A stretch of 22,324 nucleotides of DNA from an uncultured Alistipes sp. (GCA_937895825.1 CALBKP010000066.1:1-22324), one strand, 5' to 3'. Counted from the stretch's first letter, positions 7,518 through 15,876 are shown. Program-made: numbers and translations. Notes: generated by a model not told the origin, from the letters alone.

Positions 7518-8897
7518 GTGATAACAAACACATCAACCTCAGAGATTAAGTCTATCGTAGCCTCGCAGCGACGCTTCTTGCGTAGCGAGGCTACGTTCGA
7601 TATTGGCTATCGCCTTACGGCTCTTAAGCGCCTTAGGAGCGCTATCGTGGAGTACGAAAGAGAGCTAACGGAGGCATTATACATTGACCTCCATAAGTCA
7701 TACGAGGAGGCCTACCTAACTGAGATAAGTATCGTCTTAGGCGAAATTGATAACTTCTTGAAGAACCTCTCGCGCTGGGCTGCGCCTTCGAAGAAGAAAA
7801 CCCCGCTAAAGCTCTTCCCGTCGCGTAGCGCTATTATCACCGAGCCACTCGGCCTCGCGCTTATCGTTGCGCCGTGGAATTACCCCGTACAGTTGCTCCT
7901 TAACCCGTTGGTGGGGGCTATCGCTGCGGGATGTACTGCTGTGCTGAAACCTTCACCATATGTGCCGCATGTGGCCGAGGTGTTGGAGCGTCTCGTTAGG
8001 GCTGCGTTCGATGAAGAGTATGTGGCTGTGGCGCAGGGTAATAGGGATGTGAATACGGCACTCCTCGCCGAGCGTTACGATGTTATCTTCTTTACCGGCT
8101 CGCCTGAGCTTGGGCGTGTTGTTATGCGAGCTGCAGCGGAGAACCTTACACCTGTAATCCTTGAGCTTGGAGGTAAGAGCCCCGTTATTGTCGATAAGAC
8201 AGCGGATGTGACGTTGGCAGCTAAGCGTGTAGCATGGGGTAAGACCCTCAATGCTGGCCAGACGTGCATTGCCCCCGATTATCTGCTTATCCACCGTGAC
8301 GTAAAGTCTAAGTTTGTGGAGGCATACCGCGATGCTCTTTGTGAACTTCATGGCGCTGATATCAGACAGAGCAAGCACTATGTGCGCATGGTGTCGGATA
8401 GGGCTTTTGAGCGCGTTGCATCGTATCTGAAGGAGGGTAGTGTGGTTGTTGGTGGCACCATCAACGCCACGGAGCGATATATCGAGCCCACGCTCTTGGA
8501 TAATGTAAGCCCCGATGCTCGGGTGCTTCGTGAGGAGATCTTTGGCCCGATACTTCCGATGATAGAGATTGGGAGCGTAGACGAGGCTATTGAGTATATT
8601 GTGGAGCGTGAGAAGCCTTTGGCTCTCTATGTATTTGCTGAGCGGCAGATGGCCGAGCGTGTCGTACGTCGCACCTCGTCGGGTGGCGCTTGCATCAACG
8701 ATGTTATTATGCACATTGCCAACGAGCATCTACCATTTGGTGGTGTAGGTAACTCGGGCATGGGTCGCTACCATGGACGCGATAGCTTGTATGCCTTCTC
8801 ACACCGTCGCTCGGTGCTGAGCTCTCCCACGTGGATCGACCTGCCGTTTAGGTATATGCCATATAGGCTTTTTAGATTCGTGAAACGACTACTGTAA
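7518..8897 (+). CDS. Aldehyde dehydrogenase, class-3 (ALDH3) type
   Basis: The enzyme should oxidise aldehydes to acids with NAD(P)+. At 459 residues it fits the short class-3 group, which lacks the N-terminal extension of other aldehyde dehydrogenases. APWNYPVQLLLNPLVGAIAAG and VLKPSP are the cofactor-fold motifs, and FFTGSPELG follows. The general base is E216 in ELGGKSP and the nucleophile C250 in GQTCIAPDY. Their 34-residue spacing equals that of mammalian ALDH3A1 (E209/C243). The start is a GTG 4 nt after the upstream stop; no in-frame ATG lies before the conserved region, so translational coupling is likely. A hydrophobic, basic tail (FRYMPYRLFRFVKRLL) may associate with membranes, as in fatty aldehyde dehydrogenases (inference). 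The 3' end overlaps the convergent gene by 9 bp. Confidence 0.93.
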   Translation: MITNTSTSEIKSIVASQRRFLRSEATFDIGYRLTALKRLRSAIVEYERELTEALYIDLHKSYEEAYLTEISIVLGEIDNFLKNLSRWAAPSKKKTPLKLFPSRSAIITEPLGLALIVAPWNYPVQLLLNPLVGAIAAGCTAVLKPSPYVPHVAEVLERLVRAAFDEEYVAVAQGNRDVNTALLAERYDVIFFTGSPELGRVVMRAAAENLTPVILELGGKSPVIVDKTADVTLAAKRVAWGKTLNAGQTCIAPDYLLIHRDVKSKFVEAYRDALCELHGADIRQSKHYVRMVSDRAFERVASYLKEGSVVVGGTINATERYIEPTLLDNVSPDARVLREEIFGPILPMIEIGSVDEAIEYIVEREKPLALYVFAERQMAERVVRRTSSGGACINDVIMHIANEHLPFGGVGNSGMGRYHGRDSLYAFSHRRSVLSSPTWIDLPFRYMPYRLFRFVKRLL

Positions 8898-9608
8898 AGG
8901 GGCTGTTTCGTTGCGAAGGCAGTTGTAGATGTTCAAGCAACGCTCAATAATCTCAGATTTATACTCCTCGATTGCTTCGGAGTTAACCTCTATGCCCTCA
9001 TCTGTGGCGAGGTTGGCAATGTCGGTTGCCACGCCAAGCTCAAGCGTAGCTGTACTCCTTGCAATAAGTTCCTCGACACGCTCGGTGTAGTTCTCGGCTG
9101 AGCTGTATGTACGCATGTCGATACACTCCTCCGTGGCTATGGCACGCCACTTATCATCTACGCTGGCAAAGAGACTCTGCCTTAAAGGCGTGATGCTCTC
9201 GGGTGTAGGGGAAGAAGTGTGTGTAGGGGTATATAATAGTAGGTAGAGTGCTGAGCTAACAACCACAAGGATAGCTGCTATTGTAAGTAGAATGACACCC
9301 CAGCGTCTTGTGACTGGGATAACATCTGTGTCGTCAGCAGGTATCACGTTGCGCGATGAGCAGAAGTCGCTCCAACCGTTAAAGCCCACGTAGCGGGCAA
9401 GTGTTGATAGAGTAACGGGACGTGGTGCTATGCTGCGACTCTTCGAGCCAAAGATAAGCTCGATAGAGCGCTCGTCTATCGTGCCATCCGTAACTTCGCG
9501 TACCGCCTCTGCGAGGGCAGTGTAGTCCTCTTTTGTGACTACCTCGCGGCCAAACTTGGCGGTCACCATTTCCTTAAGTCGTGCTATATATTGCTCCTGT
9601 GTAGTCAT
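8889..9608 (-). CDS. Unknown single-pass membrane protein downstream of mutS
   Basis: I cannot assign a function to this 239-residue protein. Its N-terminal region (about 1-84) resembles a cytoplasmic module seen in many Bacteroidetes proteins, ending in TLSTLARYVGFNGWSDFCSS (66-85). One clear transmembrane helix follows (about 103-126, WGVILLTIAAILVVVSSALY), then a Ser/Thr/Pro-rich linker and a helical, acidic C-terminal part (about 140-239) probably outside the cytoplasm. It starts 9 nt after the mutS stop and has no promoter of its own, so it is likely expressed with mutS. Its stop codon lies inside the last codons of the convergent aldehyde dehydrogenase gene, with a 9-bp overlap. A regulatory or signalling role is possible but not shown. 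Confidence 0.8.
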   Translation of the reverse strand: MTTQEQYIARLKEMVTAKFGREVVTKEDYTALAEAVREVTDGTIDERSIELIFGSKSRSIAPRPVTLSTLARYVGFNGWSDFCSSRNVIPADDTDVIPVTRRWGVILLTIAAILVVVSSALYLLLYTPTHTSSPTPESITPLRQSLFASVDDKWRAIATEECIDMRTYSSAENYTERVEELIARSTATLELGVATDIANLATDEGIEVNSEAIEEYKSEIIERCLNIYNCLRNETAPLQ

Positions 9609-9617
9609 AGTAGGGGG

Positions 9618-12335
9618 TTAGATGCCTGCTATACGTTTTATTTCATTAAGTTTGTTAAGTGCCTCAAGTGGCGTGAGAGAGTCGATGTCTAAGTCCTTGA
9701 TGCGGTCGCGTATGTCGATAAGCACGGGGTCGTCGAGCTGGAACATAGAGAGCTGAATGTTGTTCTTTGTCTCGGCTGCCGATTCCGCAACCGAACGCTT
9801 GCTGCCACGTCGCTTGATATCGCCGCTTGGGACTATCTCGCCAGAGCCGTAGACCTTCTCAAGGTTTGAGAGTATAGCCTCGGCACGTGCAACCACCGAG
9901 CGTGGCATGCCAGCCATACGCGCTACGTGGATACCAAATGAGTGCTCCGTGCCGCCACGTACGAGTTTGCGTAAGAATACAATGTTCTTGTCAACCTCCT
10001 TGACAGTTACGTGGTAGTTCTTGACGCGCGGAAGCATATTCTCCAACTCGTTGAGCTCATGGTAGTGGGTGGCAAAGAGTGTCTTTGCAGTACCCTGTGC
10101 GTTGTTGTGCAGGTACTCGACCATAGCCCAGGCGATAGATATGCCGTCGTAGGTGCTTGTGCCACGACCAATCTCGTCGAGTAGAACGAGGCTACGCTCC
10201 GAGATATTGTTTAGGATGCTTGCTGACTCCAACATCTCGACCATAAACGTAGACTCGCCCTCGGATAGGTTGTCCGAAGCTCCTACGCGTGTAAATATCT
10301 TATCCACAATGCCTATGTGTGCAGCCTTTGCTGGCACGAACGAGCCCATCTGCGCCATAAGCACGATGAGGGCAGTCTGACGAAGCAGTGCCGACTTACC
10401 CGACATGTTGGGACCTGTGATGACGATGATCTGTTGCTGGTCGTTATCCAGTCGAACATCGTTCGGGATATACTCCTCGCCAATAGGCATAAGTGTCTCG
10501 ATGACAGGGTGGCGACCCAGCTTTATATCAATTGTCGTCGACTCGTCGACCTTGGGACGTACATACTTACGCTCCACGGCGATGCGTGCAAACGACTGCA
10601 AGCAATCCATCGTAGCCACAACGCGGGCATCGCGCTGGAGGGTAGTGAGGTGCTTGGCGATGAAGGCGATGATATCGGCATAGATCAAGGCCTCGATCTG
10701 CAGGATGCGTTCCTCGGCACCCATAATCTTCTGTTCGTATTCTTTCAGCTCGGCTGTGATGTAACGCTCTGCACCCGTAAGTGTCTGCTTACGAATCCAG
10801 CTCTCGGGTACCTTATCCTTATGTGCGTTACGCACCTCGATATAGTAGCCAAAGACGTTGTTGTAGGCAACCTTAAGTGAGGGTATGCCCGTTATCTCGC
10901 TCTCGCGCTGTTGTAGCGACTGGAGGTAGTCCTTGCCGTGTAGGGCGATGCGTCGTAGGTCATCGAGCTCGGCAGATACACCAGAGGCAATGATGCCGCC
11001 ACGCTGTATCTGGTTGGTCTCAGGGTCGGGGAATATCTCCCTCTCAAGGCGCTTGCGTACCTCATCCAAAGGGTCAATCTTAGAGGCAATGCTATGCAGA
11101 GCATCGCTATCGGTGGACTCCATAAGAGCGCGTATGATCTCTATGGCTGCCAACGAGTGCTTAAGCTGCACGAGCTCACGTGGTGTGACACGCTCGGTGG
11201 CCACACGCGAGGCGATGCGCTCAAGGTCGCTTATGAGTGCTATCTGGTCGCGCATAGCATCGGCAAACTCGCTATCCTCGACAAACTTCTCTACGATATC
11301 CTGCCTAAGGGCAATCTTCACTGTGTCCATCAGCGGCATCGCTATCCAACGCTTGAGTTGTCGGCCACCCATAGCCGTAAGTGTGCGGTCAATGGTGTCC
11401 GCAAAGCTACACTTGGCCACCGAGCCATTAGATGTGAAGAGTTCGAGGTTGCGGATGGTGAAGCGGTCGATCCATACCGAGTCGTTGCGCTCGATACGCG
11501 AGATGGATGATATGTGTGCCGTCTGGCGGTGCTCGGTGAACTCCAAGTAGTAGAGTATGGCACCTGCTGCGGAGATACCTGCTGTCATCGTGTCGATACC
11601 GAAGCCCTTGAGTGACTGCACACCAAGTTGTGATTTTAGCTTGTCGCGGTTGACACTCTCGGAGAATACCCACTCGTCGAGACGATATGTGTAGTGCTTA
11701 GTGCCGAACGACTCGTTGAAACGTTCCTCGCGGCCGCGTTGGAAGACGATCTCCTTAGGCTGGAGGTTTGATATAAGCTTGTCGACGTATGTGTCGTCGC
11801 CCTCGGCAATGTAGAACTCGCCCGTGGATAGGTCGAGGAAGGCGATACCTGTGGTTGTCTTGCCGAAGAATACCGATGCAAGAAAGGTGTTCTCCTTGCC
11901 GGCGATGAGATTCTCTCCCATAACGATACCGGGCGTAACCATCTCGACAACACCACGCTTAACCAAACCCTTGACCAGCTTAGGGTCTTCGAGTTGCTCG
12001 CATATAGCAACGCGCTCACCAGCACGTACGAGCTTAGGCATGTAGGAATCTATGGCGTGGTAGGGGAAGCCAGCAAGCTCGACATACGACGCTGCACCAT
12101 TGGCTCGCCGTGTGAGTGTGATGCCAAGAATGCCGCTGGCCTTGATGGCATCCTCGCCAAAGGTCTCGTAGAAGTCGCCCACGCGGAAGAGCAGGATAGC
12201 GTCGGGATGCACCGCCTTGATTTGGTAGTATTGCTTCATCAGCGGTGTCTCAACGTACTTCTTATCCTTAGCCTTGCCACTCTGCTCCTTGCTCTGCTCT
12301 TCGGCCGGTATGTCTGCTTTAATTCTTGCACTCAT
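9618..12335 (-). CDS. mutS: DNA mismatch repair ATPase MutS
   Basis: MutS recognises mispaired bases and, with ATP, recruits MutL to start repair. The 905-residue protein has the mismatch-inserting F-x-E motif (F55-Y56-E57 in VGDFYETFGEDA), the connector, clamp and lever regions, the Walker A GPNMSGKS (641-648) and the Walker B/D-loop LLDEIGRGTSTYDG. The end (LTPLEALNKLNEIKRI) resembles the C-terminal helices of canonical MutS1 rather than MutS2. Before the conserved TPLMKQYYQIK there is a charged extension of about 30 residues. The ATG at 12335 is kept because a promoter lies only about 28 nt upstream of it. The gene is transcribed with the membrane protein downstream. Confidence 0.97.
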   Translation of the reverse strand: MSARIKADIPAEEQSKEQSGKAKDKKYVETPLMKQYYQIKAVHPDAILLFRVGDFYETFGEDAIKASGILGITLTRRANGAASYVELAGFPYHAIDSYMPKLVRAGERVAICEQLEDPKLVKGLVKRGVVEMVTPGIVMGENLIAGKENTFLASVFFGKTTTGIAFLDLSTGEFYIAEGDDTYVDKLISNLQPKEIVFQRGREERFNESFGTKHYTYRLDEWVFSESVNRDKLKSQLGVQSLKGFGIDTMTAGISAAGAILYYLEFTEHRQTAHISSISRIERNDSVWIDRFTIRNLELFTSNGSVAKCSFADTIDRTLTAMGGRQLKRWIAMPLMDTVKIALRQDIVEKFVEDSEFADAMRDQIALISDLERIASRVATERVTPRELVQLKHSLAAIEIIRALMESTDSDALHSIASKIDPLDEVRKRLEREIFPDPETNQIQRGGIIASGVSAELDDLRRIALHGKDYLQSLQQRESEITGIPSLKVAYNNVFGYYIEVRNAHKDKVPESWIRKQTLTGAERYITAELKEYEQKIMGAEERILQIEALIYADIIAFIAKHLTTLQRDARVVATMDCLQSFARIAVERKYVRPKVDESTTIDIKLGRHPVIETLMPIGEEYIPNDVRLDNDQQQIIVITGPNMSGKSALLRQTALIVLMAQMGSFVPAKAAHIGIVDKIFTRVGASDNLSEGESTFMVEMLESASILNNISERSLVLLDEIGRGTSTYDGISIAWAMVEYLHNNAQGTAKTLFATHYHELNELENMLPRVKNYHVTVKEVDKNIVFLRKLVRGGTEHSFGIHVARMAGMPRSVVARAEAILSNLEKVYGSGEIVPSGDIKRRGSKRSVAESAAETKNNIQLSMFQLDDPVLIDIRDRIKDLDIDSLTPLEALNKLNEIKRIAGI

Positions 12336-12369
12336 TCTTCTGCTGAATGTATATGTGTATACAACCTTG

Positions 12370-12400
12370 CAAAGATACGAAATGCAATCGACAATTCAAA
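12370..12400 (-). promoter_or_regulatory. mutS promoter
   Basis: On the minus strand TTTG (12400-12397), 19 nt and TATCTTTG (12377-12370) match the Bacteroidetes consensus exactly. It lies in the 87-bp gap after the helicase stop, so mutS need not depend on helicase transcription. Confidence 0.75.
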
Positions 12401-12422
12401 ATTTTAGATCCTCCTTGACACT

Positions 12423-13838
12423 CTATTCGAAGAAACGATCGTCGAAGTTTACGAGATAGACGCGCTCCGTGGCTCGGGTTATGGCCGTATAGAGCCAGCG
12501 AAGCATATCTTTAGACATCGTCTCATCGCCAAACAAGCAGCGGTCAACAAATACAGCTTTCCATTGGCCGCCCTGCGCCTTGTGGCACGTTACAGCGTAG
12601 GCGAACTTGACCTGCATGGCGTTGAAGTGAGGATTTTCGCGTATGGCGCGATAGCGCTTGGCCTTAGCCTTGATATCTTCGTAATCCTTCTCCACTTCCA
12701 AGAATAGCTGGTGGCTCTGGTCGCGTGTGAGTGATGGTGATTCAGAGGCTAAGGTGTCGAGCATAACCTTTGCCTCCATCTGGTAGTCGTCGTAGTCGGG
12801 AAACTCGACGACGGCATCTATAAACCTAAAGCCGTAGAACTCTTCGAAGCGACGTATGCGCTTTAGGCGTACGACATCGCCATTGGCAACGAACGACATG
12901 GGCGACTGCTCGTCGCGCTCGGCATAGTGGTAGTTGTTCTTCACGATCATCAGCATATCGCCACTCTCGATCTCCTCCTCGGCCGAGAGGTTGTAACGAC
13001 GTATACCCTCGTTATAGCGATTTGCACGTTTGTTAGAGCGTGTGATGACGATGGTCTCGTCACGGCCATAGCGGTCGTAGCAATCTTGTAGTGTCTCGAG
13101 AAGTTCGCTACCCTCAACTCGCTGGAAATCTGGGCGTGACATATCGAAGTGCGGAATCTCATATATGCGATTCTCGAGCATCACACGAAGCATCGTGGCG
13201 TTGAATAGTATGCCGGAATCCTTGGATTGACGCACAACCTCGTCCATTGTGGCGTACTCCACATCGCCGTAGGGTAGTAGTTCCGATGGTTGTAGCGCAG
13301 GGCTGTAGTCGTCACCCACGGGTGGCAGCTGAGCATCGTCGCCCACGAGCATCAGCCTACACTCCTTGCCACTACGTACATAGCTTATAAGGTCATCGAG
13401 GAGGTTGCCAGAGCCAAACGTGGCGCCTTCAGATGCGCTGGCTGCAAGCATCGAGGCCTCGTCTACGATGAAGAGAGCACCACGCTCCTTGTTGTAGTCG
13501 AGCGAGAAGCGCGACTCGAAGTCGGTGATGCTGCGCTCGCGATATATCCTTTTGTGTATGGTGAAGGCCTCCTTGCCAGCGTAGCGCGAGAGTACCTTGG
13601 CAGCACGCCCCGTAGGGGCGAGAAGTATTATTTTGATACCCAAATCGTTGAGTGCGCTGACAAGTGTGGCGATAATCGTTGTCTTGCCCGTTCCAGCGTA
13701 TCCGTTTAGTATAAATATGCGCGAGAAATCATCATCCGAGAGCCACGAAGATAACTTTTCTATGATTTTTTTTTGGTTAAAAGTTGCTTCAAACGATAAT
13801 TTTGCGTAAATTTGATGCGAAATATGTGTGCTAAGCAT
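12423..13838 (-). CDS. RecD/Dda-like superfamily 1 DNA helicase
   Basis: This 471-residue SF1 helicase should unwind DNA 5'-3' using ATP. Motif I is GYAGTGKTT (46-54), motif Ia is LLAPTGRAA (72-80), motif II is IVDEASM (124-130) and motif III is GDDAQLPPVG (166-175). The C-terminal UvrD-like part carries VTCHKAQGGQW (from about 416) and YTAITRATERVYLV, motifs V and VI of the RecD/Pif1 group. At about half the length of RecD2 it lacks the long N-terminal region of those proteins. Its size is closer to phage T4 Dda and to stand-alone AAA-type helicases common in Bacteroidetes. No recB or recC is nearby, so it is not called as a RecBCD subunit. It probably acts in repair or replication restart, by inference. 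The start at 13838 could be a few codons downstream. Confidence 0.9.
   Translation of the reverse strand: MLSTHISHQIYAKLSFEATFNQKKIIEKLSSWLSDDDFSRIFILNGYAGTGKTTIIATLVSALNDLGIKIILLAPTGRAAKVLSRYAGKEAFTIHKRIYRERSITDFESRFSLDYNKERGALFIVDEASMLAASASEGATFGSGNLLDDLISYVRSGKECRLMLVGDDAQLPPVGDDYSPALQPSELLPYGDVEYATMDEVVRQSKDSGILFNATMLRVMLENRIYEIPHFDMSRPDFQRVEGSELLETLQDCYDRYGRDETIVITRSNKRANRYNEGIRRYNLSAEEEIESGDMLMIVKNNYHYAERDEQSPMSFVANGDVVRLKRIRRFEEFYGFRFIDAVVEFPDYDDYQMEAKVMLDTLASESPSLTRDQSHQLFLEVEKDYEDIKAKAKRYRAIRENPHFNAMQVKFAYAVTCHKAQGGQWKAVFVDRCLFGDETMSKDMLRWLYTAITRATERVYLVNFDDRFFE
13772..13814 (+). promoter_or_regulatory. Promoter(s) of the 13899-15818 operon
   Basis: Two overlapping candidates exist. 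TTTG (13772-13775) with a 21-nt spacer leads to TAATTTTG (13797-13804). GTTG (13783-13786) with a 20-nt spacer leads to TAAATTTG (13807-13814). Both lie inside the 5' end of the oppositely oriented helicase gene, so helicase and operon transcription would overlap. Confidence 0.5.
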
Positions 13839-13874
13839 ATTGGGGCATATTTTATATGTGGTTTAAAAACGATA

Positions 13875-13882
13875 CAAACTTA
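13875..13882 (-). promoter_or_regulatory. Candidate -7 box of the helicase gene
   Basis: TAAGTTTG on the minus strand (13882-13875) fits TAnnTTTG, 37 nt upstream of the helicase start. The expected -33 position is a T-tract without a clear TTTG, so support is weak. Confidence 0.35.
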
Positions 13883-13898
13883 ATAATAAATAACTAAA

Positions 13899-14693
13899 AT
13901 GAAAAAAACAGCCATTATTTTATTATTGTTGGCAGCCGTTGTCGGCCTTGTCTATTGGATTGGTTCGATGCTTGCAACGCCTATTCAGTTCGAGAAGCAC
14001 TTTGACGAGCGTAGCCAGGTAGTTATCGAAAAGGAGGAGAATATCATTAAGCTTGTTCAGGCTTATCGTGATTCTAACTCTGAGAAGAAGTTCACCACAA
14101 ACTGGGACGAGCTTGTTGATTTCGCTCTTAACGGTACGATGGAGTATCGTAGCCAGATTTACGATGAGAACAACTTGAAGAATGCAGAGATTCTTGCTGA
14201 GTTGCGTAAGGACAAGAATTGGAAGAACGAGCGCGTAGTACGTGTTGCTGCTCGTGATACCATCTTCGATGATGACTTTGGTGTATGCCGCCTCACAGAG
14301 GAGCAGATTCGCAACTTGCGTTACATCCCCTTCACAAACAACACTGAGGAGTTCGAACTCGATACAATGACCTATGAGTCTGGTAGCTACCGCACTCACC
14401 TTATCCGTTGCCACGCTCCTTTCGTGAAGTTTATCGACGTGGAGACTTACAATCAGGAGTTCTGGAATGAGATCAACGACCGTTTCAACTACTTCATCAA
14501 CCACTCTGAGGCTAATGAGGATATGAAGAAGATGAAGGCTGATGGTCTTAAGGCAACTATCACTAAGAATCCTAAGTATATGATTGGTGAGGCTCATCCT
14601 ATTCCTATGGATATTGAGTTCTTTGGTATCTCATTCGGTAGCCTTGAGGAGCCTACTAACGAGGCTGGTAGCTGGGGTGGTATGTCAAACTAA
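13899..14693 (+). CDS. Unknown membrane-anchored protein, first gene of the rsmD operon
   Basis: I do not recognise a named family. The 264-residue protein starts with a short positive stretch and a hydrophobic helix (about 3-27, KTAIILLLLAAVVGLVYWIG), with no obvious cleavage site or lipobox. It is therefore probably anchored in the inner membrane with the rest outside. The following region (EEENIIKLVQAYRDSNSEKKF) is predicted helical and charged. The middle has FTTNWDELVDFAL and RYIPFTNNTEEFELDT, and the tail ends in a Gly/Ser-rich SWGGMSN. Codons here are plainer (many AAG, GAG, AAC, CGT) than in the two genes that follow, hinting at good expression. The stop is 2 nt from the DUF3822-like start, so these genes form one operon. 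The grouping with DUF3822 and rsmD is one I recall from Bacteroidales. Confidence 0.85.
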   Translation: MKKTAIILLLLAAVVGLVYWIGSMLATPIQFEKHFDERSQVVIEKEENIIKLVQAYRDSNSEKKFTTNWDELVDFALNGTMEYRSQIYDENNLKNAEILAELRKDKNWKNERVVRVAARDTIFDDDFGVCRLTEEQIRNLRYIPFTNNTEEFELDTMTYESGSYRTHLIRCHAPFVKFIDVETYNQEFWNEINDRFNYFINHSEANEDMKKMKADGLKATITKNPKYMIGEAHPIPMDIEFFGISFGSLEEPTNEAGSWGGMSN

Positions 14694-14695
14694 TT

Positions 14696-15274
14696 ATGAC
14701 TAACAAATCACTAAATAAGGTGTCCATCCGTCTTGCATCGGGTGGACACTCTTTTTCTCCCGCGGCACTATGTGTCGAGGGTGATGGTATTGTGGAGGTG
14801 GTTATCTCCACGCCCAAGACAACGCTTGTGCCTGCAGAGCTCTTCGTGGCGGAGGATCCTTGCTCTTATCTTGCGGCTGTAGGCATTGCACCAGTATCTA
14901 ATGAGCAGGTGGTGCATAGCGGGGTGGTCGATGGCATCGTTGCGGTCATGGCGATAAATGGCGAGTGCGTGGAGCTGTTGCGTACAAACTATGGCTCGCG
15001 ACTATCGTTCATATCTCCATTGCTGGAGGATGTAGCACCAGAGCATGGTGCGCTCATAAGACTCGATACCGACGTGCTATATGTGCGAATATATGACGGT
15101 GGGTTGCGTTTCGCGGAGGCTATGGAAGTTACGGCAGATGCCGATCTGCAATACTATTTGGAGAGTATACAGCGTGTGTATGACATATATAATATGTACG
15201 CGCGCGCGATGGGTGATACAGAGCGACTAAAGCGCATAGCTGGCCGCTGCTTTAAGAATCTTGTAACAGCATAA
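14696..15274 (+). CDS. DUF3822-like protein, short form
   Basis: The N-terminal half (VSIRLASGGHSFSPAALCVE, about 9-28, to about 110) resembles DUF3822, a Bacteroidetes family of unknown function with an actin-like (RNase H) fold, usually found next to rsmD. The next gene here is rsmD, 7 nt downstream, which supports the call. At 192 residues it is shorter than my recollection of the family (about 250-270). The second half (DTDVLYVRIYDGGLRFAEAM, then YYLESIQRVYDIYNMY) looks compressed rather than truncated by a stop, since it runs to a basic tail (RLKRIAGRCFKNLVTA). No catalytic residues can be assigned. The role is unknown; a link to RsmD action or ribosome assembly is only guilt by association. 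Confidence 0.7.
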   Translation: MTNKSLNKVSIRLASGGHSFSPAALCVEGDGIVEVVISTPKTTLVPAELFVAEDPCSYLAAVGIAPVSNEQVVHSGVVDGIVAVMAINGECVELLRTNYGSRLSFISPLLEDVAPEHGALIRLDTDVLYVRIYDGGLRFAEAMEVTADADLQYYLESIQRVYDIYNMYARAMGDTERLKRIAGRCFKNLVTA

Positions 15275-15281
15275 CGTATAG

Positions 15282-15818
15282 ATGCGAATTATCAGTGGAA
15301 AATACCGTGGTAGGACAATTATGCCACCACGTAACCTTAGGGCACGTCCTACGACAGACTTTGCCAAGGAGAACCTCTTCAATGTGCTGACCAACCTTGT
15401 GGACTTCGAGGAGCTTGATGTGCTTGACCTATTCTCGGGAACGGGGTCGATAAGCTATGAGTTTGCCTCGCGCGAGGCACGCAGTGTGACCTCCGTGGAG
15501 GTGAATAGCGTACACCATAACTTTATCCGCCAGACGGCTCGCGACCTTAAGTTCGAGAACTTCTACGCAGTGAAGGCAAATGTATTTCTCTATCTCAAGA
15601 GTTGCGCCAAGCAGTTTGACCTTATCTTCTCGGATGCACCCTACGATTTGGAGGGTAGCGAGGAGGTGATACGTCTGGTGTTTGAGCGAAACCTGCTCCG
15701 CGAGAATGGATTTCTTATTTTTGAGCACTCAAAAGACCGTGATTACTCTGATTATGAAAATTTCTGGCAATTAAGGAGTTACGGCAGTGTGCAATTTTCG
15801 TTCTTTAAAAAAGTGTAA
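15282..15818 (+). CDS. rsmD: 16S rRNA (guanine966-N2)-methyltransferase RsmD
   Basis: RsmD uses S-adenosylmethionine to methylate N2 of G966 in 16S rRNA of the small subunit. The 178-residue protein begins MRIISGKYRGRTI and has the family signature RPTTDFAKENLFNVL, the SAM-binding motif I VLDLFSGTGSISYE and VTSVEVN (motif II). The catalytic motif IV, usually DPPY, reads D118-A119-P120-Y121 (SDAPYDL), so the first proline is alanine. The rest is intact, so I expect an active enzyme, but this is an uncommon change. It is the last gene of a three-gene operon. A tRNA-Asp promoter begins about 30 nt after its stop, with no terminator between them. Confidence 0.92.
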   Translation: MRIISGKYRGRTIMPPRNLRARPTTDFAKENLFNVLTNLVDFEELDVLDLFSGTGSISYEFASREARSVTSVEVNSVHHNFIRQTARDLKFENFYAVKANVFLYLKSCAKQFDLIFSDAPYDLEGSEEVIRLVFERNLLRENGFLIFEHSKDRDYSDYENFWQLRSYGSVQFSFFKKV

Positions 15819-15845
15819 TTTTCTTGAAAAAAAGTTGCGAAAAAA

Positions 15846-15876
15846 TTTGCAGGTTTAAAAATTTGTAGTACCTTTG
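15846..15876 (+). promoter_or_regulatory. tRNA-Asp promoter
   Basis: TTTG (15846-15849), a 19-nt spacer and TACCTTTG (15869-15876) match the Bacteroidetes consensus exactly. The leader of about 42 nt contains a near-palindrome, CAACCT-A-AGGTTG (15894-15906), that could fold in the precursor. Confidence 0.75.

Noticed and set aside
12423..13838. RecD subunit of a RecBCD complex
   Set aside because: The protein is too short and no recB or recC is adjacent; a stand-alone RecD/Dda-like helicase fits better.
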